Positions 53,981 to 62,464 are shown, counted from the first letter of the stretch. The stretch is DNA of 64,000 bases from Myxococcales bacterium (GCA_016794365.1 JAEUKB010000051.1:52610-116609), one strand, 5' to 3'. A program made the numbers and translations. Notes: generated by a model from the sequence alone, not told the origin.

Positions 53981-54562
53981 CTAGCGTGTCTCTGTAAGGC
54001 GAGCCTGCGCATGGGTCACGATCGGAATCGGCCATTTTCCGTCGGAAATCTGCAAGAAATAGGCATCCTGATCATCAATAATATGCTCTGAAAGCGCATA
54101 ATATGCTGGTCGCAGAAAGCGCGCGGCCAAGCGCTCTCCTTTGCTGGTCTGCACATGACAGTACAGACCACGATCGGGCACATACGATAGGCTACTCGGA
54201 CAAAGCGGCTGCTCGCTACCATCGCTCAGATACAGTCTGATCTGGCAAGGTTGCGCGGACGGATCGATGCGAATGTGTCGAACGTAGCGCGGTGTATCGA
54301 TCACCGTGATCGGATACGCGTACGGAGGAATCTCGACCAAGTACGTTCCGCCGCTGGTCCGTACGATCGATCGATGAAACAGCTCGATCAGGAATGGATG
54401 TTCAAACAGCTCTCCCTGATGACGCCACTGTCCTTCTGCATCCAGCTCGATCCGTTCCAGCGTGACACCACTCTGCAGCGCTGCGCGAATGGGCTGTGGC
54501 AAGCTGGCATCGGCAAGGAGCGCGTCCACCTCACCACTTGATGACGATTCCTGATCATGCAT
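53981..54562 (-). CDS. DUF1285-family protein
   Basis: Start at 54562 (GGGAG five bases upstream) gives 193 residues. WRHQGELFEHPFLIELFHRS, TSGGTYLVEIPPYAYPITV and DTPRYVRHIRID follow the DUF1285 pattern, including the -W-x-H-x-G- opening typical of the family. Characterised members are few and the biochemical role is unknown. The gene lies directly upstream of the GH5 enzyme on the same strand, so a lipid or glycan-related task is possible. Confidence 0.72.
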   Translation of the reverse strand: MHDQESSSSGEVDALLADASLPQPIRAALQSGVTLERIELDAEGQWRHQGELFEHPFLIELFHRSIVRTSGGTYLVEIPPYAYPITVIDTPRYVRHIRIDPSAQPCQIRLYLSDGSEQPLCPSSLSYVPDRGLYCHVQTSKGERLAARFLRPAYYALSEHIIDDQDAYFLQISDGKWPIPIVTHAQARLTETR

Positions 54563-54765
54563 GACGACTCCCAGCGCCGCGAGCCTGCGCAAGTGAAGGA
54601 CCGATTCCCAGCGAGCCGCTTGTGACCTTGTGCCAAGCGGTCGCAGCCGACTTCGCGTTCTTCGTATGTGTGGCCATGTACTTCCTCCCAGCTGCGCAGT
54701 CGTTCTTAGGAATTGCATATCACAGGCTGCTAAAAAGCGAGCGTTTCGCGCTAGGCTCTGCGGCC

Positions 54766-55194
54766 ATGTCAGACAACTACGGAGCCACCTTCGCGCAAAA
54801 GCTGCTTCAGCGCGGAGAGTATGAAGAAGCCATCGTCGCCGCCGACAAGCACGCCCAGCAAGATCCCGACAGTCCAGAGCCGTACTACGATCGCGCGCGG
54901 GCTCGGGCAGAACTAAAGCAGTACGAAGCGGCGTTTGCGGACTATGCACGGGCCATCGAGCTCGATCGCGAAGAGCAGATTTTGCAAGACTGGGAAGTCG
55001 ATGACGGACTGTTTTCGATGCTGATCGCGTGGGCCCAGAGCCTGGGTCAGTCAGCGACGGTACAAACGACGCAAGTTGCGATCATGGAACGCTACAAACA
55101 AGTGCTGCCAAGTGGTCAGCATCTACAAGACGCGGCGGACTGGACGCTGCGCTTTCGCGGGCTCCTAAAGTCCACGTTTGTGAAGCCGCAGTAA
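54766..55194 (+). CDS. Small TPR protein
   Basis: From the ATG at 54766 the product is 142 residues with two to three helix pairs of TPR type (YGATFAQKLLQRGEYEEAI, YDRARARAELKQYEAAFADY). The upstream extension of the frame reads unlike a protein. No signal peptide. It converges toward nothing; a hairpin follows. Role unknown. Confidence 0.75.
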   Translation: MSDNYGATFAQKLLQRGEYEEAIVAADKHAQQDPDSPEPYYDRARARAELKQYEAAFADYARAIELDREEQILQDWEVDDGLFSMLIAWAQSLGQSATVQTTQVAIMERYKQVLPSGQHLQDAADWTLRFRGLLKSTFVKPQ

Positions 55195-55223
55195 CTGCAA
55201 AGGAATTGCAACAAGCAGACTCA

Positions 55224-55260
55224 GTCCAATATGAAGCAGATCAAATGCCTCTTATTGGAC
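55224..55260. terminator. Imperfect 15-bp hairpin, member of the AATA(T/A)GAGGCA hairpin family
   Basis: GTCCAATATGAAGCA (55224-55238) pairs with TGCCTCTTATTGGAC (55246-55260), with two mismatches, around GATCAAA. It shares its core with hairpins at 15023, 15060 and 17134. It lies just after the TPR gene stop (55194). It may terminate that transcript; a T run is absent. Confidence 0.5.
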
Positions 55261-55330
55261 GGCGATCTTGTGCGCACAGAAACTGGTACCAAATACGACG
55301 CACAAGACGCAGAGTCGAAGACGAACGAAG

Positions 55331-55537
55331 ATGGCCAAGAAGACCGAAAAAGTCCTGATCCACCATGACTTCGCGTGTGAAAAGGAATCCGAGTTGAGCG
55401 CGCTGATTTCCGCGTTTGCCGCCGAGCACGAAGCCACGCATCAGCAGATCCTGGCGATGGATGCGCGACGATCCCTTGGACCCGGAAAAGTGCGCGTCAC
55501 CTTTCGCGTCATCAGCAAGCGCACAGCCCGACGCTAG
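55331..55537 (+). CDS. Small basic/acidic hypothetical protein
   Basis: This 68-residue protein starts MAKKTEKVLIHHDFACEK and ends in Arg/Lys (SKRTARR). Coding pattern looks normal and the start has a weak AGACGAACGAAG spacer. No domain recognised. Its last 4 bp overlap the stop of the convergent O-antigen ligase gene. Low confidence that it is translated, although the frame is free of overlap otherwise. Confidence 0.5.
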   Translation: MAKKTEKVLIHHDFACEKESELSALISAFAAEHEATHQQILAMDARRSLGPGKVRVTFRVISKRTARR

Positions 55538-56934
55538 CGCGCCGTCACCAAGACAAACAGACCCAGCAGCATCAGCGTACAGATCGGCAAGAGCACCAGT
55601 TCGATGAGCCCGACGCGAAGCTGAAAACCGGGAAGCTGCTGTCTGACATACTGCTCAAAGCCGATGATCAGACCGATCGGCAGCAGCCACGAAAAGTCAA
55701 ACGCCAGCGACAGAAACAGCACGCACAACAGCACTCCGAGCAGCATCGCCAGCAGCATCTTCGCGATGTGGACAAGCTCATCCAAGCGACGCAGTCCTTC
55801 GTCATCGAGTCCATCCGCAGGCCAGCGCATCACCGAAATCAGCAGCTTGAACGCCAGATAGATGCCGGTCAGATACAGCGTTCCGCCGAGCACTCCCGTT
55901 TCGACCAGCGCTTGCAAGAAGCTGTTGTGCGCGTTGAGAAAGCTGATGCGCTCATAGTTGGCAAAGCCGACGCCGAACAGCGGATAGTCCAAGAACGCGC
56001 GGAAGCCGTTTAGGTACGTCATGATCCGCGTGATCGTCGAATAAGCGGCCTCTGCTTCGTTGCGCGTCGAGATCAGCATCATCGGCGACGCCAGCACCGC
56101 AGCCAGCCCAGCACCGAGCAGCCCGACGCGGAAATAGAAAAAGCAGAGCATCACCAGACCGATCGCCGCTTGTGCTGCTCGCGAGGCTGCCAAAAGTACA
56201 GAGATCGCCAGCAGCGGCAGACCAAGCAGCCACAGCCACTTCCAGCCCGAGCGCTCTGGCCACGTCGCCAGCCCGAGCAGCAGCGCCGCAGCCATCACCA
56301 GCGCCAGCGCCAGCGAGTTGGGATCGATCAGGTTGCCGGTGTAGTGAATTCGATCAACCACCGTCGCCAGTCCCAGCGGTCCGGTGCGCTCGCAAGCCCA
56401 GCCGTAGTCGCGCAGGTGCTGCTCGTGAGGCGGAACCGTATAACACTCGCTCGTCGCCTGACACGGTCGCTTATCGCTGGTCTGTTCGTAGTTGAGCTGC
56501 CACGCGTTGCGAAAGTAGTGACATTCCTTCGGTCCAAGTCGCTGCTGCGACGACACAGCCGCAATGAACAGCAGCGCAGCGACGATGGTGATGCTCAGCG
56601 TACGCAGTCGCTGCGGATTCGTCGCCATCACACCGAGCAGCGACGCAAACGTCAGATCTTTGGCGTAGTCGCCCGTCAGAAACGGCACAAGCTCGTCGGT
56701 TCCGTCCGAGACAATCCGCGTCAGCAGCGCCCAGGCAAACAGCAGCCACTGAATCGCGAGCACCGTCGAAAAACGAACCTGAAGCTGGCGACGAAACATA
56801 GCGAGCGGAACCGCCAGCGCCAACAGCGTCAGCAAGATGCCCTGTGGTCGCAGCGCGGCCACCGTATCGCTGAGCAGATCGAAGCGCAGCAGACGGTGGG
56901 CAACGATCAGGACAAGGATCGCAAAAGCAGCCAC
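55534..56934 (-). CDS. O-antigen ligase / Wzy-type polymerase family membrane protein
   Basis: This 466-residue protein has about ten helices. The large extracytoplasmic loop with several Cys (KECHYFRNAW, SDKRPCQATSECYT, YGWACERTG) is followed by the Wzy_C motif region GVGFANYERISFLNAHNSFL and VETGVLGG. This is the signature of the WaaL/O-antigen polymerase family, which joins or polymerises undecaprenyl-linked glycans. Start codon GTG at 56932-56934. The acetyltransferase gene upstream ends 34 bp before it on the same strand. Confidence 0.87.
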   Translation of the reverse strand: MAAFAILVLIVAHRLLRFDLLSDTVAALRPQGILLTLLALAVPLAMFRRQLQVRFSTVLAIQWLLFAWALLTRIVSDGTDELVPFLTGDYAKDLTFASLLGVMATNPQRLRTLSITIVAALLFIAAVSSQQRLGPKECHYFRNAWQLNYEQTSDKRPCQATSECYTVPPHEQHLRDYGWACERTGPLGLATVVDRIHYTGNLIDPNSLALALVMAAALLLGLATWPERSGWKWLWLLGLPLLAISVLLAASRAAQAAIGLVMLCFFYFRVGLLGAGLAAVLASPMMLISTRNEAEAAYSTITRIMTYLNGFRAFLDYPLFGVGFANYERISFLNAHNSFLQALVETGVLGGTLYLTGIYLAFKLLISVMRWPADGLDDEGLRRLDELVHIAKMLLAMLLGVLLCVLFLSLAFDFSWLLPIGLIIGFEQYVRQQLPGFQLRVGLIELVLLPICTLMLLGLFVLVTAR

Positions 56935-56968
56935 GGCTGGCAGAGGGTGTACGTCGAGAGCAGCTCTG

Positions 56969-58126
56969 TCAAGAGGCGCGAACGCGACGCAGCACCTGAC
57001 CAGCCAGCCGACGAGAGCGCCGCTCCAGCTGCATCAGCGCAAAGGCTGCCCTGCCGCGCAAAGAGCGATGACCGACACACAGCGTCACACTCGGCTGCGC
57101 CTCGGCTCCGAGGTGACTTTTGTAGGGCTCGTTGCCGCGCAGCAGATCGACGGTCACAAAGTCCTTCTGCAGCGCGCGACGAATCAGTCGCAGCAGCAGA
57201 ATCCGTCCCGGCTCGTCGTCGAGATGATCCGGATCAAGCCCGCTTTGATAGCAGTGCAACGTCCCTTGCTCGGCGAGGCAGTAATAGACCGCGATCGGCT
57301 TGGGTCCGTCTTGCAGCCAAGCGAGCCACAGCTTTCCCTCTCGAAGCAGCGCCTGCGTCGCATCTTTGTGAAAAGCCAGAAAGCGTCGTCGCGCAAACAT
57401 TCCAACCTGTCCGTAGTACGCGCGTCGTCGCTGATGCAGCTCCACCAAGATCGCAAAACCTTGTGCCAGCGACTCAGAATCGGTCGCGACATGCAGCGTG
57501 TAGCCTTGCGCTCGTCCGTGTCGCTCGGCTCTGCGCAGGCGATGACGATGGCTGCGCGCAACCTGTCCCAGATATCGCTCAAACCGCGCATCTTCGTACG
57601 CTTGGCTACCGCGCGGATGTGTCTGCTCGTCCTCGAAGTGAAGCTGCCAGCAGGCCGCGCCCGCGCTCTGTGCGAGTGGATGACCCAGCCTCGCCAGCTC
57701 GTCGGTCAAAAGTCGCAGCGCCTGATCCGCAGGATCTTGCGCATCCAGCAGCAAAAGTTCCCAGCCAGCGCCATCCAGTGACGGAGAACGCGCAGACAGC
57801 GTCGCAGCCAACGCCCGAGCCACCTCTGACTCACGACCGGGAAGCGCCAGCAAGCCCAGATATTCCGAGCAGACTTCCCCGCTCGCGAGCGGTCGCAGCA
57901 CCCGTCCGAGCGCAGTCATCCGGCGATAGCACGGCAGCAGTCCGATCAGCTGCGCGCCGTCGAAGTACGCCAAGGTGTGGAGCCGTCGTCCTCGCAGCGT
58001 GCCGTAGTGTCGCCACCAAGCCACTTGCCATTCCCAGCTTCGAAACGGCTGTCCTTGCGCAAGCAGGTTCCAGTGTGGTCGCAGCGCCGCCAGTTGATGC
58101 TCGCAAGTGATGAGTTGCACCGTCAT
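56969..58126 (-). CDS. GNAT-fold acyltransferase, CelD/FemAB-like
   Basis: The 385-residue protein begins with RSWEWQVAWWRHYG, the hallmark opening of CelD/BcsL-type (BioF2-like) acetyltransferases, and has a second GNAT-like core near residues 200-320 (RRAYYGQVGMFARRRFLAFH). It probably modifies an envelope sugar or lipid, in line with the O-antigen ligase gene that follows. The exact acyl group is unknown. ATG at 58124-58126. Confidence 0.83.
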   Translation of the reverse strand: MTVQLITCEHQLAALRPHWNLLAQGQPFRSWEWQVAWWRHYGTLRGRRLHTLAYFDGAQLIGLLPCYRRMTALGRVLRPLASGEVCSEYLGLLALPGRESEVARALAATLSARSPSLDGAGWELLLLDAQDPADQALRLLTDELARLGHPLAQSAGAACWQLHFEDEQTHPRGSQAYEDARFERYLGQVARSHRHRLRRAERHGRAQGYTLHVATDSESLAQGFAILVELHQRRRAYYGQVGMFARRRFLAFHKDATQALLREGKLWLAWLQDGPKPIAVYYCLAEQGTLHCYQSGLDPDHLDDEPGRILLLRLIRRALQKDFVTVDLLRGNEPYKSHLGAEAQPSVTLCVGHRSLRGRAAFALMQLERRSRRLAGQVLRRVRAS

Positions 58127-58258
58127 CGAGCGCGCAGTCTAGCCAGAAACCAAGCGCTTCGTACGCTGCCGGTGGAAAATCGGCCACTTTGCGTTGTAAA
58201 ATCAGTCCTTATGCGAAACGTAAGCAAGCTTCCAGTTCGGGATCAAGTGATCGGCTCG

Positions 58259-58603
58259 ATGAGTACCATCGCGCGGGTGTTGTGGGTGCTGCCGCTGCTC
58301 GCGGTGGTGGGCTGTGGTCCGGGCAATCTCCGTCCCACCGATCTGACGCCGAAAGAGCAACAAGTTCAGCTCTTTGAAAAAGACGAAGCGCCCGACTGCA
58401 CGCTGTACGAAGACTATGGCTCGATTTCCGTCGAGTCCGGCACGTCGCTGTCGCCCGGTACGTTTGATTCGAGCAAAGCCAAGCTTCGTCGCGCCGCCGC
58501 CGAGCTGGGCGCAACCTCGGTCCGCATCACAGCACATACCACCGTCGGAAAGATCGATCGCGCAACCGGCGTGGCGATCAAGTGCCTCAAGCGCCCCGGT
58601 TAA
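58259..58603 (+). CDS. Lipoprotein, RcsF/DUF4156-like
   Basis: From the ATG at 58259 the product has 114 residues with a lipoprotein signal peptide ending VVGC. CTLYEDYGSISVESG, KLRRAAAELGATSVRI and a final Cys in GVAIKCLKRPG match the RcsF-type fold of DUF4156 proteins, which hold two disulfides in the outer membrane. Such proteins sense envelope damage in Rcs systems. An in-frame ATG at 58211 is an alternative start. No Rcs genes are near. Confidence 0.72.
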   Translation: MSTIARVLWVLPLLAVVGCGPGNLRPTDLTPKEQQVQLFEKDEAPDCTLYEDYGSISVESGTSLSPGTFDSSKAKLRRAAAELGATSVRITAHTTVGKIDRATGVAIKCLKRPG

Positions 58604-58638
58604 GCGCCGTCTGAGCCTTCTGCTCGCTGCTCGCTGCG

Positions 58639-60633
58639 CTAGAACGCTCCGCCCGGACCACGTCCACCATCGTCACTACGCGGCGGCTGGATGGGCGGTG
58701 CAATCGATCGAGCGCGATTCCAGTTGATTCCGAAGATCGACTCCATTCCAGCTTCTGCCGCCGAGCGCACCGCTTGGTTTGGATGATTCAGGAACATGCG
58801 AAACAGCTGAATGATGAGCGGGCTCTTGGCTCCGGCCAGCTTGCGCAGGACTTGAGCGCGCTGCTGATTGCTCGCGGTGTTCTTCGCGACGTTCAGTAGC
58901 TCATCCAGCTTGGCATCCTCGCTCAGCGGGAGAGGCAGGCCATCGGCTGGCTCTTCCGTCGTAGCTTCCGTCGCAGCCGAAGCTGGAGCGGGCGCAGCCG
59001 AAGCTGACGCTGACGCTGACGCTGACGCTGACGCCGACGAAACGGCTTCCGTCGCTTGCGCTGATGTCGTCGAAACTTCGACGGTCGCAGCTGGTGTAGA
59101 AGAAGCCACGGCCACAACCGGCGTAGCCACTTCGGCAGCTGGTGCGGCGACGGCAGCTGGTGCGGCGATTTTTTCGGCTGCGGCGGTGCGCTCACCTTGA
59201 TACGCAGCGCTCCCCGCTGGAGGAAGTCCCGCTTTGGCCAAAGCCGCCGCCAGTCGAGGATTCACCGGACGCGCTGGCGCGCTCGGCGCAGGCTCGGCAG
59301 CGCGAGCAGGTTCGACACGGGCAGGAGCTGCGGCTGGAGCTGACACAGAAACCGGCGCAGTCTTGGCAGGCGCAGCGACGGAAGCTGTTGATGAAGGAGC
59401 CGGAGCCTTAACCGCAGGTGACGCAGCGGGCTCAGCGGACAGCAGCTCTTTCGGGATTGGCTTGCCCATCGCGCGCGCAGCGTCCACAGCGGCTTGTCGC
59501 CGGGCTTCTTCTCGGCTGCGATCGACATCAGGAGTCTCAGCTTCCGCTGGTGCAGCGGCGGCAGTCGTCGTGCTTGTCGTCGCTGCAGCTTGCGATGTCG
59601 AACGCAGCGCGTGTGTTAGCAGCTGTAGCGGACTGCCGTGACTTCCTGCAAAAAAGTGCCGGGGCGTCGCCATCGCGCCACTTGAACAAAGAATCACCGG
59701 CGCAGTCTGTCCCGTCGGCTTGGGATGTGTCAGCGATCGCCACGCGGCCCCGAGCAGCTCTGCATCTTGCACCACCAGCGCCGCGCCTTTGATGTCCGCA
59801 TCGCGACGAAGCCGTCTGAGCGCCGCCGAAAGCTCAGGCTGCGGCCAGCCGACCAGCGCACTTCCATCTACATAAAACACTGGACGAGACAGCCTCAGTC
59901 GAATCGCTTGCGTCAGCAGCGCGGTGGTTTCGGCACTACAACCGGACAGAAGCAGCAGCAGCGGACGAATGCTCACCAGCCGCTCTTTCACCAGCTCAAG
60001 CACCGCCTGCGCGGGTCGATCTGCGACGAAGGCAGCCGCCCAAGCTTCATCTGGATCAGACGCCGGAAGCACGGACAGTCCTGGGATCAGCGTCGGAAGG
60101 AGATCTCGATCATGGAGCGCCAGCCACACGCCGCGTCCCAAGTGAATGCGATCGTCGGGACGGACTGGACCCAGCTCGGTGACGGGCTCTGATTCCACAA
60201 GCGATGATGCGCGAAGCAGTCCGTGCGGCATGAGCAGCGCGCCCACCTGCCACGACGCGACTCCAAGCTGATTCGCCAGCGCTTCGACCGTCAGCGCTTC
60301 GGGACGCTGAGCCAGCGTTCTGATCAACCTTTGTTCAAGGTCGCTCAGCTTAAACAGCGAAGTTAGAAAGCGTAGCTCCGCAGACTGCAAATCGACGGAT
60401 ATCGACGACGAACTTGCAACCGGCAGCGACGGACTTGTAACAAGCGGTGACGGACTTGCAACTGGCGGCGATGGATGCGCGGCTGACTTCGATGGATCTC
60501 TCGAAGCTTCGCCAGATGGCTTACGCTTTGACGAAGGAGCGCTGCGGGACGGCTTGACGGCTTTCGCCGAACCAGTCACCCGACGCGCTTTGGCAGCACT
60601 GGCTGTAGAGGAAGCTCTCTTCTTACTCGGCAT
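58639..60633 (-). CDS. Large low-complexity protein with N-terminal winged-helix-like and C-terminal HEAT-like segments
   Basis: The protein is 664 residues. A basic Ser/Lys/Pro-rich tail (1-75) includes 21-bp repeats encoding seven-residue units such as PVASPS. A helical region (FKLSDLEQRLIRTLAQRPEA; VEALANQLGVASWQVG) resembles a winged-helix domain. Then LLLLLSGCSAETTALLTQAI looks like a degenerate P-loop. About 230 residues of Ala/Pro/Ser linker include a run of Ala-Ser pairs encoded by GCTGAC x5 (59004-59033, plus-strand sequence). It ends with HEAT-like helices near 600 and a Gly/Pro tail. No catalytic residues seen. Possibly a DNA-binding or scaffold protein. Confidence 0.65.
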   Translation of the reverse strand: MPSKKRASSTASAAKARRVTGSAKAVKPSRSAPSSKRKPSGEASRDPSKSAAHPSPPVASPSPLVTSPSLPVASSSSISVDLQSAELRFLTSLFKLSDLEQRLIRTLAQRPEALTVEALANQLGVASWQVGALLMPHGLLRASSLVESEPVTELGPVRPDDRIHLGRGVWLALHDRDLLPTLIPGLSVLPASDPDEAWAAAFVADRPAQAVLELVKERLVSIRPLLLLLSGCSAETTALLTQAIRLRLSRPVFYVDGSALVGWPQPELSAALRRLRRDADIKGAALVVQDAELLGAAWRSLTHPKPTGQTAPVILCSSGAMATPRHFFAGSHGSPLQLLTHALRSTSQAAATTSTTTAAAAPAEAETPDVDRSREEARRQAAVDAARAMGKPIPKELLSAEPAASPAVKAPAPSSTASVAAPAKTAPVSVSAPAAAPARVEPARAAEPAPSAPARPVNPRLAAALAKAGLPPAGSAAYQGERTAAAEKIAAPAAVAAPAAEVATPVVAVASSTPAATVEVSTTSAQATEAVSSASASASASASASAAPAPASAATEATTEEPADGLPLPLSEDAKLDELLNVAKNTASNQQRAQVLRKLAGAKSPLIIQLFRMFLNHPNQAVRSAAEAGMESIFGINWNRARSIAPPIQPPRSDDGGRGPGGAF

Positions 60634-60680
60634 AGCGTCTCGACTATATCACGCCGAGCACCAAGCCAGCGAAGGACAAC

Positions 60681-61238
60681 TTAGAGCAAGTCATCGACGC
60701 GACTTCGCAGCGTGTCGCGCAGCATTCGGTGCGCGCGCAGCCGTCGCGTACGCACGCCACCCACCGTCAGACCGAGCGACTCTGCGACTTCTTGAACCGG
60801 CTTTTCGTCGAGATCACACTGCATCACCACCAGACGATAGCGCTCGGGAAGCTGCGAAATCGCCCAGCGCAGAAGGTCCGCCTGCTGTCCGTCTTCCAGC
60901 TTCCACTGCGCGGGCTCCGAGCTACCACAGCCGTGCAGCCAGCTCGAGTCCTTCGGCAAGTTCGCCGCTGCCCGCGTCGTCCGGTCGCTGGCGCGTCGCT
61001 CGCGGCGCATCGTCATCAGAACCGCATTGGCTCCAACGCGATACATCCACGTTCCAAGCTGCGAATCGCCTCGGAAATAATCGAGGTGAGATAGTGCAGC
61101 CACGAGTGCGTCTTGCGCCGCGTCTTCGGCGGTTGACTCATCGCGAAGCATCCGTCGAGCCTGACGTACCAAAGCCGGGCGGCTCGCAGCCACCGCTTGA
61201 GCCATATTCTTCGGGGTCTGGGTCTGTTGCGTCGGCAT
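60681..61238 (-). CDS. ECF-type RNA polymerase sigma factor
   Basis: The 185-residue protein shows sigma region 2 (ARRMLRDESTAEDAAQDALV, GTWMYRVGANAVL) and region 4 (PVQEVAESLGLTVGGVRTRR). The linker carries CGSSE, unlike zinc-binding anti-sigma targets. AGGAG-like GGAG lies eight bases before the ATG. It is divergent from a CarH/LitR-like photoreceptor across 146 bp, which contains four CarH-type repeats over its promoter. This predicts light-induced expression, comparable to LitS or CarQ. Confidence 0.9.
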   Translation of the reverse strand: MPTQQTQTPKNMAQAVAASRPALVRQARRMLRDESTAEDAAQDALVAALSHLDYFRGDSQLGTWMYRVGANAVLMTMRRERRASDRTTRAAANLPKDSSWLHGCGSSEPAQWKLEDGQQADLLRWAISQLPERYRLVVMQCDLDEKPVQEVAESLGLTVGGVRTRRLRAHRMLRDTLRSRVDDLL

Positions 61239-61285
61239 GGCAACTCTCCGAGTTCTTGGCTGGGTTTGTAAGGAACCAGCTGGTT

Positions 61286-61329
61286 ATGAACAAACCTTAT
61301 ACAGACCATACAAAGCGTGTCAACAAGGA
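61286..61329. promoter_or_regulatory. Four 11-bp tandem CarH/LitR operator units
   Basis: Consecutive units at 61286, 61297, 61308 and 61319 read ATGAACAAACC, TTATACAGACC, ATACAAAGCGT and GTCAACAAGGA. Units 1, 2 and 4 fit nTnnACAnnnn, the direct-repeat pattern I recall for Thermus CarH; unit 3 differs by one base (ACA to AAA). Forty-four bp equals the reach of a CarH tetramer footprint. The units cover the -35 and -10 of the ECF gene promoter, a textbook repressor position. Confidence 0.7.
61296..61323 (-). promoter_or_regulatory. Sigma-70-type promoter of the ECF sigma gene
   Basis: On the minus strand TTGACA (61318-61323) and TATAAG (61296-61301) are separated by 16 bp. The predicted start near 61289 leaves a leader of about 50 nt with GGAG before the ATG. 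It lies wholly inside the four CarH-type units. Confidence 0.75.
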
Positions 61330-61384
61330 AAATTCTATTTTTAGAATAGATATAAATTTGTAAGGACAAGATTTTTTATAGCGA

Positions 61385-62464
61385 ATGCCACAAACAGAAA
61401 AGCATGAACAAACCATTGACATCGTCAGATCTCTGACCCAGGCTGAGTTTGTGAGCAAGTACCGCATTCAGACAGTCGCGCAGCTAACCGGGCTCAGCTC
61501 GGCGCTGATCCGCGCGTGGGAAGCTCGATATCGGTTGGTTCAGCCCGAGCGAACGCCAGCAGGCTATCGCTTGTATTCCGACGAAGATGTTGCGGTTTTG
61601 CTGGGTGCCCAGCACCTGGTTCGTCAGGGAATGGCACCGATGCAGATCGCGCAGCTTCCCAAAGAGCAGATCATTCAAGGTCAGCGGCTTCAGCTTGTCC
61701 AAAGCGCAGAGTCTTCGACGGAGCCAGCACCGCGCGCAGCGCCTGGCAAAGAGAAAACAAACCTTGAACAACCGCTCAGCATTGCGGAGCGCATCGATCG
61801 CATCGTGGCTGCATTTGGGAGCTTCGATCGTGACCAAGCAGACGCGCTGATCTCGGCGCCGCTGCGAACCATGCCGACGGAACAAGTCTGTCGCAACCTG
61901 CTCCTGCCGCTCCTGTTCGAGGTTGGCGATCGCTGGCATCGCGGCGAGCTGAGCGTGTCCGCCGAGCACTTTGGCACGACGCTGATTCGCAACAAGCTGA
62001 TGCAGCTCATTGATGACCTTCGACAAAGCGAGCGCCGCTTTCGCGTGCTGTGCGCTTGTCCACCGGGCGACCTCCACGAAATGGGGCTGCTCTTGTTCGC
62101 GCTGGAAGCAACCATCCAAGGCTGGGAAGCGATTTACCTGGGTGCCAACGTCCCGATTGGAGACTTGCTACAGACGGCGCGGAAGCTAAAACCCACACTG
62201 GTTGGACTGTCGTTTGTGCTGCGCAAAGAGCCCGTCGAGCTGCGCGCCCAGCTCGCGGAGATCATGGCTGGACTTCATGGCGTTGCGCCGCTGCTGGTAG
62301 GTGGAAGTGGCCTGCGCGGACAGACCGAGATTGTGCGCAGTGTCGGCTGTTTGATGATGCCAGAGAGCGGGCGGCTCACCGACTTGCTGCCGTCCATGGC
62401 GACTGAGCCGAAAGCGAGTCCCTCGCCCTCCCGAGGGAAAATCACGAAACTGCACAAAGCGTAA
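61385..62464 (+). CDS. MerR-family B12-dependent light sensor repressor, CarH/LitR type
   Basis: The 359-residue protein has an N-terminal MerR HTH (YRIQTVAQLTGLSSALIRAW, about 26-50) with wing RTPAGYRLYSDEDV. Next is a B12-cap helix bundle with the light-sensing W184-x9-E194-H195, then a cobalamin domain with D229-x-H231-x-x-G234, the lower-ligand His motif. These residues are those that in CarH bind adenosyl-B12 in the dark and release DNA after photolysis. A Lys/Ser-rich tail follows. It is divergent from the ECF gene; a promoter for carH itself may use TAGAAT at 61342-61347 with -35 inside unit 4. No strong ribosome binding site seen. Confidence 0.9.
   Translation: MPQTEKHEQTIDIVRSLTQAEFVSKYRIQTVAQLTGLSSALIRAWEARYRLVQPERTPAGYRLYSDEDVAVLLGAQHLVRQGMAPMQIAQLPKEQIIQGQRLQLVQSAESSTEPAPRAAPGKEKTNLEQPLSIAERIDRIVAAFGSFDRDQADALISAPLRTMPTEQVCRNLLLPLLFEVGDRWHRGELSVSAEHFGTTLIRNKLMQLIDDLRQSERRFRVLCACPPGDLHEMGLLLFALEATIQGWEAIYLGANVPIGDLLQTARKLKPTLVGLSFVLRKEPVELRAQLAEIMAGLHGVAPLLVGGSGLRGQTEIVRSVGCLMMPESGRLTDLLPSMATEPKASPSPSRGKITKLHKA

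Noticed and set aside
56170..58110. 646-residue plus-strand open frame
   Set aside because: Runs antisense through the O-antigen ligase and acetyltransferase genes; Arg/Gln/Ser-rich composition without domains.
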